Source of the DNA: Nocardioides albus
GTDB lineage: Bacteria > Actinomycetota > Actinomycetes > Propionibacteriales > Nocardioidaceae
Assembly: GCF_014648255.1 (NCBI RefSeq)
Contig: NZ_BMQT01000004.1
Span: 1 to 64,000, forward strand
DNA length: 64,000 bases
Direction of reading: 5' to 3'
In this document: positions 7,562-16,719 of the stretch, one piece after another
Position numbering within the stretch: the first letter of the stretch is position 1
How the letters are laid out: each line of letters opens with the position of its first letter
The notes under the pieces: model-generated
What the model saw: the letters and a program-made list of their open reading frames with translations, nothing else
Databases searched by the model: none
Told to the model about the DNA's origin: nothing
Translations under genes and position numbers: made by a program

Positions 7562-8152
7562 TCAGGCGCTCTCGAACCAGGGGCGGTGGAGGTCGTAGAA
7601 GGTGGCTCCCTTCATCGCGTAGTCGAGCTCGCGGCGTACGTCGGCCGGAGGCTCGACCTGCTCGCCCTTGCGGGCGTCGGCCTCGCTGGTGAACGCGATC
7701 GTCTCGACGAAGCTGCCGTCCTCCTCGATCGCGAGCGTGCCGCCGAGGATGTCCGGGCGCGCCTCGTGCATCTGAGTGGTGTCGGCCATCATCGCCTTGA
7801 GCCGGCTCGGGTCGTCGACCCTGCCTCGGATGATCTGCACGAACCCGGCGTCGTCGGAGCCGCCGTCGAGCAGCATCGTGACGTCGTCGCAGTCGTGGAA
7901 CTCCATCGGCCCGTCCATGACCTCGGCCATCTTCGCTGCCCACTCCCCCTGCTCGGGGCGGTCGGAGTTGGCCATCGCCGCCTCGCGGGACTCGAAGCGG
8001 ACCACCCCGATGAGCTGGCCGTCGTCGGTGAATCCGTAGGTGCCGCCCAGCCACCCGGTCGCGCTCGGCGCCAGGTCGCGACGCCACTCGTCGAGCAGCT
8101 GGTGGGCGTCGTCCTGCCGGGTGCACGGGCCCTGAATCATCTGGATGAACAT
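7562..8152 (-). CDS. Two-domain ferredoxin-like (ABM/EthD-type) protein, function unknown
   Basis: 196 aa from the ATG at 8150-8152, which follows GAGGGAGACAGCA. The sequence is an internal duplication. Residues 1-95 open with MFIQMIQGPCT and the second half opens with AGFVQIIRGRV; each continues with a long helix and a GG(T/L).. strand, the pattern of dimeric alpha-beta barrel (antibiotic-biosynthesis monooxygenase-like) modules. No catalytic residues can be assigned. It lies downstream of the glycerol operon but has its own upstream inverted repeat. Confidence 0.68.
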   Translation of the reverse strand: MFIQMIQGPCTRQDDAHQLLDEWRRDLAPSATGWLGGTYGFTDDGQLIGVVRFESREAAMANSDRPEQGEWAAKMAEVMDGPMEFHDCDDVTMLLDGGSDDAGFVQIIRGRVDDPSRLKAMMADTTQMHEARPDILGGTLAIEEDGSFVETIAFTSEADARKGEQVEPPADVRRELDYAMKGATFYDLHRPWFESA

Positions 8153-8168
8153 TGCTGTCTCCCTCGGT

Positions 8169-8184
8169 CGTTGGTATGCCAACG
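8169..8184. promoter_or_regulatory. Inverted repeat upstream of the two-domain protein
   Basis: CGTTGG (8169-8174) and CCAACG (8179-8184) around TATG, 17 bp upstream of the ATG at 8152. This is a possible operator. No adjacent regulator points to a specific factor. Confidence 0.35.
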
Positions 8185-8198
8185 GACCGGTCGAGGCA

Positions 8199-8230
8199 GT
8201 TGCCGGGCCCCGGCCGGGCCCATTGGCAAC
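8199..8230 (-). terminator. Hairpin downstream of glpK (glpFK operon terminator)
   Basis: GTTGCCGGGCCC and GGGCCCATTGGCAAC form a GC-rich stem with a small ATT bulge around CGGCC, starting about 50 bp after the glpK stop on the minus strand. Confidence 0.55.
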
Positions 8231-8280
8231 GTACGTCCGCAGGGTCGGCTCGCGCATACCCCAAACGGGGCGTTTCCGTC

Positions 8281-9798
8281 TCAGTCGACGTCGACCCAGT
8301 CGAGGGTGCGGTCGACGGCCTTCCGCCAGCCGGCGTACCCGGCCTCGCGCTGCTCCTCGCTCCAGGACGGCTGCCAGCGCTTCGACTCGTTCCAGTTCTT
8401 GCGGAGCTCGTCGGTGTCCTTCCAGAACCCCACAGCCAGGCCGGCTGCATAGGCGGCCCCGAGCGCGGTGGTCTCGGCGACGACCGGGCGGCTGACCTCG
8501 ACACCGAGGACGTCGGCCTGGATCTGCATGCACAGCTCGTTGACCGTGACGCCGCCGTCGACCTTGAGGACCTCGAGGCGTACGCCGGAGTCCTTCTCCA
8601 TCGCATCGGCGACGTCGCGGCTCTGGTAGCAGATCGACTCCAGGGTCGCCCTTGCGATGTGGCCCGACGTGTTGAACCGGGACAGGCCGACGATCACGCC
8701 ACGGGCGTCCGAGCGCCAGTAGGGGGCGAAGAGACCGGAGAAAGCGGGGACGAAGTAGACCCCGCCGTTGTCCTCGACCTCCTTGGCCAGGGTCTCGGAC
8801 TGGGCGGCGTTGCTGATCACCCTCAGCTGGTCGCGCAGCCACTGCACCGCGGAGCCGGTGACGGCGATCGAGCCCTCCAGGGCGTACGTCGGGGGCTCGT
8901 CGCCGAACTGGTAGCAGACCGTGGTGAGCAGGCCGTTCTCGGAGCGGACCAGCTCCTGGCCGGTGTTGAGGAGGAGGAAGTTGCCGGTGCCGTAGGTGTT
9001 CTTGGCCTCGCCTGCGTCCAGGCAGACCTGGCCGACCATGGCGGCCTGCTGGTCACCGAGGATGCCGGTGATCGGGACCTCGCCCTTGAGCGGGCCGTTC
9101 GCGAGGGTGGTGCCGTAGGACTTGGGCTCCGAGGAGGGCCGGATCTCGGGGAGCATCTGGCGCGGGATGTCGAAGAAGCCGAGCAGCTCGTCGTCCCAGT
9201 CGAGGGTCTCGAGGTTCATCAGCATGGTGCGGCTGGCGTTGGTGACGTCGGTGACGTGGACACCCCCGTTGGGGCCGCCGGTCAGGTTCCAGACGACCCA
9301 GCTGTCGGTGGTCCCGAAGATGGCATCACCTGCTTCCGCAGCCTCGCGGACCCCGTCGACGTTCTCCAGGATCCACTGGATCTTGCCGCCCGCGAAGTAG
9401 GTCGCCGGCGGGAGCCCGGCCTTGCGACGGATGATGTCGCCGCGCTCGTCCCTGTCGAGCGCCGAGGCGATCCGGTCGGTGCGGGTGTCCTGCCAGACGA
9501 TGGCGTTGTAGTAGGGGCGGCCGGTCTTTCGGTTCCAGACGACGGTGGTCTCGCGCTGGTTGGTGATGCCGAGCGCGGCGATGTCCTGGTCCGTGAGCCC
9601 CTGGCGGCCGAGCGCGGTCTGGATCACCGAGCTGGTGCGCTCCCAGATCTCCACCGGGTTGTGCTCCACCCAGCCCGCCTTCGGCATGATCTGCTCGTGC
9701 TCGAGCTGGTGACGGGCCACCTCGTTGCCGCCGTGGTCGAAGATCATGCAGCGGGTGCTGGTGGTGCCTTGGTCGACGGCTGCGACGTAGTCGGGCAT
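8281..9798 (-). CDS. glpK: Glycerol kinase (first copy)
   Basis: 505 aa. FGGY-family glycerol kinase: the ATP phosphate-1 motif [13 protein letters not shown] at the start, [37 protein letters not shown] and a C-terminal [13 protein letters not shown]. It phosphorylates glycerol to sn-glycerol-3-phosphate in the cytosol. It lies 46 bp downstream of glpF on the same strand, an uptake-and-trap operon. A second full-length glycerol kinase lies 1.9 kb away, divergent, behind the IclR gene. The two share many blocks but have diverged clearly, so they are old paralogues and not a recent duplication. Confidence 0.95.
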   Translation of the reverse strand: MPDYVAAVDQGTTSTRCMIFDHGGNEVARHQLEHEQIMPKAGWVEHNPVEIWERTSSVIQTALGRQGLTDQDIAALGITNQRETTVVWNRKTGRPYYNAIVWQDTRTDRIASALDRDERGDIIRRKAGLPPATYFAGGKIQWILENVDGVREAAEAGDAIFGTTDSWVVWNLTGGPNGGVHVTDVTNASRTMLMNLETLDWDDELLGFFDIPRQMLPEIRPSSEPKSYGTTLANGPLKGEVPITGILGDQQAAMVGQVCLDAGEAKNTYGTGNFLLLNTGQELVRSENGLLTTVCYQFGDEPPTYALEGSIAVTGSAVQWLRDQLRVISNAAQSETLAKEVEDNGGVYFVPAFSGLFAPYWRSDARGVIVGLSRFNTSGHIARATLESICYQSRDVADAMEKDSGVRLEVLKVDGGVTVNELCMQIQADVLGVEVSRPVVAETTALGAAYAAGLAVGFWKDTDELRKNWNESKRWQPSWSEEQREAGYAGWRKAVDRTLDWVDVD

Positions 9799-9844
9799 GT
9801 CGTCGGTCCTCTCTGTCTTCTGTAGGTCTGCTCGGTCTGCTCGG

Positions 9845-10699
9845 TCAGGCGGTCTTGCGCTCAGGCTCCAGGTCGTCCTCGTCTGCTGCCCCGGGGATCG
9901 TTCCTACCTCCTCACCCTCCTCCTGTGCGGGAAGGAAACGCGAGATCAACAGCTTGTAGGCACCGGCTCCGACGAGCGCACCGAGCAGCGGGCCGACGAT
10001 CGGGATCCAGAAGTAGAGGTCGCCGGCAGCAGTCCTCCACGCCCCCTCGTACCCGGTGAGGAAGGAGGCCAGCCTCGGCCCGAAGTCTCGGGCGGGGTTG
10101 ATGGCGTAGCCGGCGTTGGCCCCCCAGGCCATCCCGATACCGACGATCACGAACGCGATCGCGACCGGGGCGAACCAGGCGATCGGGGCGGAGTTCTTCG
10201 CGTCGGTGATCGCCATGATCAGGAACAGCAGGATCGCGGTGCCGATCACCTGGTCGGCGAAAGCGGTGGTGAGGCTGATGCCGAGCGCGGCGTCACCGTT
10301 GCCCGGGAGCGTCGAGAAGATGCCCTGGGTGGCGTGGGTGTGCTCGGGGTCGACGCTGGCGATGGCGTCACCGTAGGCGGCACGCACGATGAGGGCGGCG
10401 ACGAAGGCGCCGAGGATCTGGGCGAGGCTGTAGGGAAGGACCTTGCGCCACTCGAAGTCGCTGAACACGGCCATGGCGAGACTGACCGCCGGGTTGAGGT
10501 GCGCGCCGCTGATCCTTCCGGCGGTGTAGATGCCCAGCATCACCCCGATCCCCCAGGCCCAGGCGATCGAGTCGTGGTCACCCAGGCCACCGTCGCCGGT
10601 GACGACCTGCGCGACCACACCGACTCCGAAGAGGATCAGGATCATCGTCCCGGCGAACTCCGCGCTGAGCTCCCCGATGAGCGTTCGTCTTGTCTTCAT
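9845..10699 (-). CDS. glpF: Glycerol facilitator (MIP/aquaglyceroporin)
   Basis: 284 aa from the ATG at 10697-10699 behind GGCAGGAGCAGCGC. Six membrane segments and both MIP half-helices are present: HLNPAVS and AINPARD. The Asp after the second NPAR is the mark of the glycerol-conducting branch. The C-terminus is a charged tail rich in Glu. It brings glycerol in for the kinase encoded just downstream. The divergent IclR gene starts 180 bp away and is the likely regulator. Confidence 0.92.
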   Translation of the reverse strand: MKTRRTLIGELSAEFAGTMILILFGVGVVAQVVTGDGGLGDHDSIAWAWGIGVMLGIYTAGRISGAHLNPAVSLAMAVFSDFEWRKVLPYSLAQILGAFVAALIVRAAYGDAIASVDPEHTHATQGIFSTLPGNGDAALGISLTTAFADQVIGTAILLFLIMAITDAKNSAPIAWFAPVAIAFVIVGIGMAWGANAGYAINPARDFGPRLASFLTGYEGAWRTAAGDLYFWIPIVGPLLGALVGAGAYKLLISRFLPAQEEGEEVGTIPGAADEDDLEPERKTA

Positions 10700-10774
10700 G
10701 CGCTGCTCCTGCCGTGGTGGGGTCTGGAGGACTCCACGCACGGTAGAGACGAGTGATGCACGTCACAACGAGGC

Positions 10775-10795
10775 GCGTTCAGCATCGCCGAACGC
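10775..10795. promoter_or_regulatory. Possible IclR-type operator
   Basis: GCGTTC (10775-10780) and GAACGC (10790-10795) are inverted arms with a 9-nt centre, midway between the divergent glpF and iclR starts. IclR/GylR regulators bind inverted repeats at such positions; this assignment is inference. Confidence 0.4.
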
Positions 10796-10881
10796 TGGGT
10801 GTCTCGCGGGGCGGAACCGGCCGGCCCCGGGATGACCGAACCGGACGTACGGGGTTTGCTCGGCCCCTACGCTTTTACCTG

Positions 10882-11652
10882 ATGTCTCGGACCGTGCAAT
10901 CCGTCGAGCGGGCGGCGGCGCTGCTGCGTGTGCTCTCCGCCGAGAGTGAGCCGATGCCGCTCGGCCAGCTGGCGCTCGCCGTCGGGCTGGCCAAACCGAC
11001 GGCCCACGGGTTGCTGCGTACGTTGGCGGAGGCCGGGTTCGTCGACCAGGACCCGATCACCGGGCGCTATCTGGTGGGTGCCGGACTGCTGCATCTCGGG
11101 TCCGTGACCCTGGACCTCAACGAGCTGCGCTCGGAGACGCTCAACTGGGTGGACACGTTGGCGGCGCGTACGGGCGAGGAGGCTCGGATCGCGGCCTATC
11201 GCGACGGCTCGGCGGTGGTGGCTCACCATGTCTTCCGGGCGGGACCGGGGACGCAGGTGATGGATACGGGACGGTCGCTTCCGTTGCACGCTACGGCGCT
11301 CGGAAAGGTGCTGGTCGCGTTTGACCCGGGGGCCGCTCGCAGCGTGGTCGGGCAACGCCTGGAACGGCTGACCTTCCGGACCATCACCGACCGTTCCCAG
11401 CTGCTGCGCGCGCTCGCGGACGCGCGCGACACCGGGTGGGCGGCCGCCGTCGCCGAGTCGCGACCCGAGCTCGCCGGGATCGCGGCACCCGTGCGCGACC
11501 GGGGTGGCTATGTGGTGGCCGCGGTGGGCATCGCGGGGCCGGTGCCGCGGCTGTGCGACGCGCGTGGGCTGCCCCGTCTCGATCTCATCGAGGCGGTCGT
11601 CGGTGTCGCCCGGTCGATCTCGAGGGCGCTGGGTCACGGTCGGGCGGCATGA
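10882..11652 (+). CDS. IclR-family regulator, probably of glycerol genes (GylR-like)
   Basis: 256 aa. The winged HTH covers residues about 5-65 (VQSVERAAALLRVLSAE, then LAVGLAKPTAHGLLRTLAEAGFV), followed by the IclR effector domain with LPLHATALGKVLVAF. The ATG at 10882 was chosen from the family start; the frame is open further upstream. It lies between divergent glpFK and a second glpK, with which it overlaps by ATGA. Streptomyces GylR, an IclR protein, controls glycerol genes in a similar arrangement, so the role is inferred from context. Confidence 0.87.
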   Translation: MSRTVQSVERAAALLRVLSAESEPMPLGQLALAVGLAKPTAHGLLRTLAEAGFVDQDPITGRYLVGAGLLHLGSVTLDLNELRSETLNWVDTLAARTGEEARIAAYRDGSAVVAHHVFRAGPGTQVMDTGRSLPLHATALGKVLVAFDPGAARSVVGQRLERLTFRTITDRSQLLRALADARDTGWAAAVAESRPELAGIAAPVRDRGGYVVAAVGIAGPVPRLCDARGLPRLDLIEAVVGVARSISRALGHGRAA

Positions 11653-13169
11653 GTCTTCCGCTGTATGTCGCCGCGCTCGATCAGGGGACGACCTCGACAC
11701 GGTGCATGCTCTTCGACCGCGAGGGCCGGATGGTGTCGTTGGCGCAGCGGGAGCACCATCAGCACTATCCGCGCGCGGGCTGGGTCGAGCACGACCCCAT
11801 GGAGATCTGGGACATCGTCTGCCGGGTGGTGCCGGAGGCGATCGCTGACGCTGGGGCCTCTCCATCTCAGGTGGTCGGGCTCGGGATCACCAACCAGCGC
11901 GAGACGACCGTGGTGTGGGACCGGCACACCGGGCGGCCCGTGCACAACGCGATCGTATGGCAGGACACGCGGTCGTCGTCCGTGCTTGCCGCGGTCGCCG
12001 CCGAGATGCCGGAGGCGGAGATCCAGGCTCGGTGCGGGCTGCCGCTGGTGACGTACTTCTCCGGTCCCAAGGTGCGCTGGCTGCTCGACTCGTCTCCTTC
12101 GCTACGGGAGAGGGCGGAGCGCGGCGACCTGCTCTTCGGCACGATGGACTCGTGGTTGGTCTGGAACCTCACCGGCGGCGTATCCGGAGGGACACACCTC
12201 ACCGATGTGACCAACGCCAGCCGGACGATGCTGATGGACCTCTCCACGCTCGACTGGGATCCCGAGCTGCTGGCGGCGATGCGGGTGCCGCGGGCGATGC
12301 TGCCCGACATCAGGGCGACGATCTCGTCTTCCGGCTCTCCCTTCGGGACCACCGTCACGCCGATCGCCGGGATCCCGCTGACGGCCGTCATCGGCGACCA
12401 GCAGGCATCGTTGTTCGGGCAGGCGGGGTTCGACCGGGGCGATGCGAAGTGCACCTTCGGCACGGGCGGCTTCCTGCTCCTCAACACGGGCTCGACACCG
12501 GTGCGCTCACAGCATGGGCTGATCACGACCGTCGCTCATGCGATGGAGGGCGAACCGGCGACGTACGCCTTGGAGGGGTCGATCGCCGTCGCCGGGTCCC
12601 TGGTGCAGTGGTTCCGCGACAGTCTCGGGATCATCCGCTCGGCGGCCGAGATCGAGACCCAGGCGCTGACCGTCGCCGACAACGGTGGCTGCTACGTCGT
12701 CCCGGCCTTCACCGGTCTGTACGCACCGCACTGGGAGCCCGATGCCCGTGGCGTGATCGTGGGGCTGACCTCGTACGTCACCAAGGCACACCTGTGTCGC
12801 GCCGTCCTCGAGGCGACCGCCTGGCAGACCCGCGAGGTCGTCGATGCGATGAACGCCGATGCTGACGTGCCGTTGCGGCGCCTCGCGGTCGACGGCGGGA
12901 TGACCGCCGACAACCTCCTCATGCAGACCATCGCCGACTTCCTCGACATCCCCGTCGTCCGGCCGTTGGTGGCCGAGACGGTCTCGCGCGGTGCCGCCTA
13001 CGCAGCCGGGCTCGGGGCCGGCTACTGGCCTGACAAGCAGGTGCTCCGGCGGCATTGGAAGCGGGCGGCCGAGTGGCGACCGGCCATGTCAGCCGCGGCC
13101 CGCGACAGCGAGCTCGCTCGCTGGCGGCGGGCCGTCGAGCTGGCCATCGCCTGGGGCGAGCCGATCTGA
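11649..13169 (+). CDS. glpK: Glycerol kinase (second copy)
   Basis: 506 aa from an ATG that overlaps the iclR stop. All FGGY kinase motifs are present: [47 protein letters not shown] and VDGGMTADNLLMQ. Nothing suggests loss of activity. Since it is translationally coupled to the regulator and lacks its own transporter, it may provide a basal or inducing level of glycerol-3-phosphate, while the divergent glpFK carries bulk flux. This division of labour is inference. Confidence 0.93.
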   Translation: MSLPLYVAALDQGTTSTRCMLFDREGRMVSLAQREHHQHYPRAGWVEHDPMEIWDIVCRVVPEAIADAGASPSQVVGLGITNQRETTVVWDRHTGRPVHNAIVWQDTRSSSVLAAVAAEMPEAEIQARCGLPLVTYFSGPKVRWLLDSSPSLRERAERGDLLFGTMDSWLVWNLTGGVSGGTHLTDVTNASRTMLMDLSTLDWDPELLAAMRVPRAMLPDIRATISSSGSPFGTTVTPIAGIPLTAVIGDQQASLFGQAGFDRGDAKCTFGTGGFLLLNTGSTPVRSQHGLITTVAHAMEGEPATYALEGSIAVAGSLVQWFRDSLGIIRSAAEIETQALTVADNGGCYVVPAFTGLYAPHWEPDARGVIVGLTSYVTKAHLCRAVLEATAWQTREVVDAMNADADVPLRRLAVDGGMTADNLLMQTIADFLDIPVVRPLVAETVSRGAAYAAGLGAGYWPDKQVLRRHWKRAAEWRPAMSAAARDSELARWRRAVELAIAWGEPI

Positions 13170-13238
13170 GACGTCTCGAACCGACGGGGGTCGCGTACGT
13201 GGCGGCGAGCCAGCCGGCGAACAGCCCGGCTCAGACCA

Positions 13239-14018
13239 CTAGCGCTTCGGTTCGATGCGCTCGAGCTGGGTCCAGCCGGTCCAGCCGCGCTTCTCGATCA
13301 GACGCATGAGGTCGCGGGCGACCGGGACCTGCTCGACGAACATCGAGTCGAGCAGGTCGACGAGCTCGGGCGGCATCGCCTGGTCCGATTCGGCGAACGC
13401 CTTCCACTCCTCGGGGGAGATCGCCTCGACCTGGGCGACGATCTGGTCGGCGATGGACTCCACACGCGGGTCGCCGGGCTTCCACTCGAGCATCTCCACC
13501 AGTTCCCCGTAGGTGTCGATGACGTTCGGGTCGTCGAGCTGACCGACCTTGGTGCGGATGAAGGCCTCCATGCTCTGCGGCTGCTGGGCGGCGACGAGGA
13601 TCCAGGCATCGCGCTCGCCCTCGATGATCCGCTCCGGGATGCCGAGCTCGCGCATCCTCTCCAGGTAGGCGACCGCCTCGGGCGGGAGGGCCAGGCCGTC
13701 GCCGTGGACGAGGCGAGCGATCCGGTCACGGTGGCCCTGGAGCTCTCGGATCTCGAGCCGGAGGCGCTTGTCGATCTCGGCGACCGCCTTCTTGAAATCG
13801 TCGTCGCCGGCGTCCAGCAGCTCCTTGACACGGGAGAGCGGGACGCCGGCGTCGGCGAGGATGCGGATCTTGATCAGGTCCACGACGGCGGCGGCGTCGT
13901 AGCGCCGGTAGCCGGAGTGGTCACGTTCAGGCTCCAGCAGCAAGCCCTTTGCGTGGTAGTGGCGTACTGCCCGGACGGTGACTCCGGAGGCGGCAGCCAC
14001 CTGGCTGATCGTGAGCAT
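13239..14018 (-). CDS. MerR-family regulator linked to an ABC exporter
   Basis: 259 aa. The N-terminal HTH is typical of MerR (MLTISQVAAASGVTVRAVRHYHAKGLL, then SGYRRYDAAAVV). A coiled-coil dimer helix follows at about residues 75-110, and a C-terminal helical domain of about 140 residues presumably senses a ligand. There is no metal-type cysteine set, so a drug-like or lipid ligand is more likely. It is the third gene of a run drrA-like, drrB-like, merR on the minus strand. A 6-bp inverted repeat overlaps its start codon. Confidence 0.85.
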   Translation of the reverse strand: MLTISQVAAASGVTVRAVRHYHAKGLLLEPERDHSGYRRYDAAAVVDLIKIRILADAGVPLSRVKELLDAGDDDFKKAVAEIDKRLRLEIRELQGHRDRIARLVHGDGLALPPEAVAYLERMRELGIPERIIEGERDAWILVAAQQPQSMEAFIRTKVGQLDDPNVIDTYGELVEMLEWKPGDPRVESIADQIVAQVEAISPEEWKAFAESDQAMPPELVDLLDSMFVEQVPVARDLMRLIEKRGWTGWTQLERIEPKR

Positions 14019-14035
14019 TGCCGAATAGTGGCAAT
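14017..14035. promoter_or_regulatory. Inverted repeat over the merR start codon
   Basis: ATTGCC (14017-14022) and GGCAAT (14030-14035) around 7 nt. It overlaps the ATG of the MerR gene and could be an autoregulatory site or a translational hairpin. Confidence 0.35.
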
Positions 14036-14085
14036 GAACCGCGTTGTTGTCATCGCTTTTGAATTTTCTCGGTGCTGCAGGCCTG

Positions 14086-14853
14086 TCAGGCGAACCTGCG
14101 GCGGTAGGCGGCGGTGGCCAGGACGTACGCGACGACCAGGAGGCCGACGCACCAGGCCAGCGCGATCCACACCTCGTTGCCCGGGTCCTGACCGGCGAAG
14201 ATCGCCCGGATGGAGTCGACGATCGAGGTGACCGGCTGGTGCTCGGCGAAGGCCTGCACCGGGGCGGGCATGGTGTCGGTCGGGACGAACGCCGAGCTGA
14301 GGAAGGGAAGGAAGATCAGCGGGTAGGAGAACGCGCTGGCTCCCTCGACCGTGCCGGCCGTGAGCCCCGGGATCACCGCGAGCCAGGTCAGCGCGAGGGT
14401 GAACAGGGCCAGGATGCCGATCACCGCCAGCCAGTCGAGCACGCTCGCGCCGGTGCGGAAGCCCATCAGCAGGGCGACGAGCACCACCACGACCAGCGAG
14501 ATCATGTTCGCGACCACCGAGGTCAGCACGTGACCCCACAAGACCGCGGACCGGGCGATCGGCATCGACTGGAACCGGTCGAACATGCCGCCGTTCTTGT
14601 CCTGGAAGAGACGGTAGGCGGTGTAGGCGATGCCGGAGGCGATGGTGATCAACAGGATGCCGGGTAGCTGATAGCTGACATAGTTCTCGGTGGATCCGGT
14701 GTCGATCGCGCCGCCGAAGACGTACACGAACAAGAGCATCATGGCGATCGGGGTGATCGCGGTCGTGACGATGGTGTCGGGGCTCCGGCCGATGTGTCGC
14801 AGGGAGCGGCCTGTCAGGATGGCGGTGTCGCCGAAGAATCGAGTGTTCATCAT
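14086..14853 (-). CDS. ABC-2 type exporter permease (DrrB-like)
   Basis: 255 aa with about six hydrophobic segments. It has the ABC-2 membrane layout of drug exporters: an N-terminal cytoplasmic lead (GRSLRHIGRSPDTI), then TAITPIAMMLLFVYVFGG and a central FDRFQSMPIARSAVLWG coupling loop. It forms the membrane half of an exporter with the ATPase encoded upstream; the genes overlap by ATGA. The substrate is unknown, but the DrrAB-like family mostly exports hydrophobic drugs or lipids. Confidence 0.86.
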   Translation of the reverse strand: MMNTRFFGDTAILTGRSLRHIGRSPDTIVTTAITPIAMMLLFVYVFGGAIDTGSTENYVSYQLPGILLITIASGIAYTAYRLFQDKNGGMFDRFQSMPIARSAVLWGHVLTSVVANMISLVVVVLVALLMGFRTGASVLDWLAVIGILALFTLALTWLAVIPGLTAGTVEGASAFSYPLIFLPFLSSAFVPTDTMPAPVQAFAEHQPVTSIVDSIRAIFAGQDPGNEVWIALAWCVGLLVVAYVLATAAYRRRFA

Positions 14854-15644
14854 GACTCCTTCACGGTGGTGGTGCTGGCGGGCTTGCCGTTGGACTTGCT
14901 GGTGATGGCGAGGAAGATGTCCTCGAGGGACGGCTGCTTCTCGACGTACTCCTTCTTCGCCGGCGGGAACATCGCCTTGAGGTCGGCGAGGGTTCCGTTG
15001 GCGATGATGCGGCCCTCGTGGAGGATCGCGATCCGGTCGGCGAGCTGCTCGGCCTCTTCGAGGTACTGCGTGGTGAGCAGGACCGTCGTGCCGCCGTCAG
15101 CGAGCTCCTTGACGGTCTGCCAGACCTCGAGCCGCGCCTCCGGGTCCAGGCCGGTGGTCGGCTCGTCGAGGAAGATCACCGACGGGTTGCCGATGAGGCT
15201 CATCGCGATGTCGACCCTGCGGCGCATGCCACCGGAGTACGTCGCGACCTTGCGGTTGCCGGCCTCGGTGAGCGAGAACCGGGCGAGGAGCTCGTCGGCG
15301 ATCGCACCCGGGTTCTTCTGACGGCGCAGCTTGGCGATCAGGATGAGGTTCTCGCGGGCCGTGAGGATCTCGTCGACGGCGGCGAACTGGCCGGTGAGGC
15401 TGATCGAGCCGCGTACGTCGTCGGCCTGAGTCGCCACGTCGAAGCCGTTGACCGTCGCCGTGCCGCCGTCCGCCTTGAGCAGCGTCGTCAGGATCTTCAC
15501 GGTCGTGGTCTTGCCGGCGCCGTTGGAGCCGAGGAGGGCGAAGATGTTCCCCTTCTCGATGGTCAGGTCGACGCCCTGGAGGACATGTACGTCGCCGTAG
15601 GACTTGGTCAGTCCGGCGATCTCGATTGCTGGTGTCGGGTTCAT
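14850..15644 (-). CDS. ABC exporter ATP-binding protein (DrrA-like)
   Basis: 264 aa from the ATG at 15644. Walker A is GSNGAGKTT, the signature is YSGGMRRR, and Walker B is SVIFLDEPTTGLD. The long C-terminal tail (KKEYVEKQPSLEDIFLAIT) is usual for the DrrA branch. An in-frame TTG at 15683 exists, but it lies inside an operator-like repeat, so the ATG is preferred. It powers the permease encoded downstream and is probably regulated by the MerR protein of the same operon. Confidence 0.88.
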   Translation of the reverse strand: MNPTPAIEIAGLTKSYGDVHVLQGVDLTIEKGNIFALLGSNGAGKTTTVKILTTLLKADGGTATVNGFDVATQADDVRGSISLTGQFAAVDEILTARENLILIAKLRRQKNPGAIADELLARFSLTEAGNRKVATYSGGMRRRVDIAMSLIGNPSVIFLDEPTTGLDPEARLEVWQTVKELADGGTTVLLTTQYLEEAEQLADRIAILHEGRIIANGTLADLKAMFPPAKKEYVEKQPSLEDIFLAITSKSNGKPASTTTVKES

Positions 15645-15662
15645 GTGGAACAGCGTCGTGGG

Positions 15663-15677
15663 TTGACGCTGGGTCAA
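15663..15677. promoter_or_regulatory. MerR-type operator upstream of the DrrAB-like exporter
   Basis: TTGAC (15663-15667) and GTCAA (15673-15677) are inverted around 5 nt, followed by a third GTCAA half. TTGACC/GGTCAA repeats in front of a MerR-linked operon fit a MerR binding site, which normally lies between the -35 and -10 elements. Confidence 0.45.
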
Positions 15678-15731
15678 GGTCAAGCGGAATCTTGAAACTC
15701 TCCGCTTTCCCTTGATCGAACCCGGCCGGGA

Positions 15732-16121
15732 TCAGTCTTTCTGCAGGTGACGCCAGCCGCCGGCGCGGTTGTTGGCCACGATGGCGCGCAGCAGCTCGGT
15801 CAGCGCCGGGCGGTCGATCGGGTCGCCGCGGTAGATCTGGATGGCTCGACCGGTGGCGTTGCCGTGCCCCTGGTTGATGATCCCGGCCGGATCGGGGACG
15901 GTCGGGTCGTAGAGGAACAGGTTGATGTGGTCCTTGGTCGCGAGCAGCGCGCACACGTTGCCCTGCAGCACGAAGTAGGGCTGGACCGTCCGCTTGATCG
16001 TCTCCTCGATCTCCGGGTCGGCATCGTGGACGATCTCTCGCAGCTCACGGCAGATGTCGCGTTGCCACTCGGGCAGACCGTCGAGGTAGCTGTCGACGCC
16101 GGGGTGCGGGCGAAGGGTCAT
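15732..16121 (-). CDS. DUF1801 (YdhG-like) domain protein
   Basis: 129 aa from the ATG at 16121. It starts with VDSYLDGLPEWQRDICRELREIVHDADPEIEETIK and continues with QPYFVLQGNVCALLATKDHINLFLYD, the DUF1801 pattern. These small cytosolic proteins have an iron-chaperone-like fold; the function is not established. The frame is open 21 codons upstream, but those codons are not coding-like. It lies between the ABC exporter and the divergent MerR/alcohol dehydrogenase pair. Confidence 0.78.
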   Translation of the reverse strand: MTLRPHPGVDSYLDGLPEWQRDICRELREIVHDADPEIEETIKRTVQPYFVLQGNVCALLATKDHINLFLYDPTVPDPAGIINQGHGNATGRAIQIYRGDPIDRPALTELLRAIVANNRAGGWRHLQKD

Positions 16122-16188
16122 GATCGGCAATCTACGCCCGGGCCGCGGGCGCGCGTCCGACAAATGCACAAGTCGACAAATCATCCCT

Positions 16189-16218
16189 TTGACTTCAAGT
16201 ACTTGAAGTTCCTAGCGT
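16189..16218 (+). promoter_or_regulatory. MerR-controlled promoter with an 18-bp perfect palindrome
   Basis: ACTTCAAGTACTTGAAGT (16192-16209) is a perfect palindrome between the -35 TTGACT (16189-16194) and the -10 TAGCGT (16213-16218). This is the standard MerR architecture of activation by untwisting promoter DNA. The -10 is 7 nt from the GTG of the MerR gene, so that mRNA is probably leaderless. Confidence 0.8.
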
Positions 16219-16225
16219 CATTGGT

Positions 16226-16687
16226 GTGACTGCAACGACGAGCTCGCGGACGTACTCGATCCGCGAGGTGGCGACACTGACCGGCCTGCCGGCCAGCACC
16301 TTGCGCTACTACGAGACGATCGGGCTGATCTCGCCGGTCAGTCGCGGCGCCAGCAGCGGCCACCGGGTCTACGACGAGACCGACCTGGACCAGCTGACCG
16401 GCGTCGCCTGCCTGGCGGCGATCGGGCTGTCGATCGACGACATGCGGGCGTACGTCGCCAACAGCCGCCTCGGCAGCGACGGCGCCGCCGAGCAGATCGA
16501 CATGCTCACCGAGCACGCCGCTCACCTCGCCCGCGAGGCCGAGAACCTCGAGCTGCGGCGGCGCTACGTCGGTCTCAAGACCGACTACTGGCGCGCTGTC
16601 GCCGCCGGCGAGCAGGCCCGCGCCGAGGAGATCGGCGCGCAGGCACACACCCTGGCCGACCGGATCCGCAGCCGCGAGAGCCAGTGA
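16226..16687 (+). CDS. MerR-family regulator of NmlR/AdhR type
   Basis: 153 aa. The HTH is [25 protein letters not shown] followed by [12 protein letters not shown]. Cys62 ([12 protein letters not shown]) lies where NmlR and B. subtilis AdhR carry their single conserved redox/aldehyde-sensing cysteine. It precedes a zinc alcohol dehydrogenase by 32 bp, the same pairing as AdhR-AdhA. It probably activates its own promoter and adh in response to reactive aldehydes; this is inference from the pairing and the cysteine. The GTG start is leaderless. Confidence 0.86.
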   Translation: MTATTSSRTYSIREVATLTGLPASTLRYYETIGLISPVSRGASSGHRVYDETDLDQLTGVACLAAIGLSIDDMRAYVANSRLGSDGAAEQIDMLTEHAAHLAREAENLELRRRYVGLKTDYWRAVAAGEQARAEEIGAQAHTLADRIRSRESQ

Positions 16688-16719
16688 CCCACCAAACATC
16701 TCGACCCAGGAGAACATCC

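Noticed and set aside
13168..13240. Terminator or small RNA between glpK2 and merR
   Set aside because: Only 70 bp without a clear hairpin.
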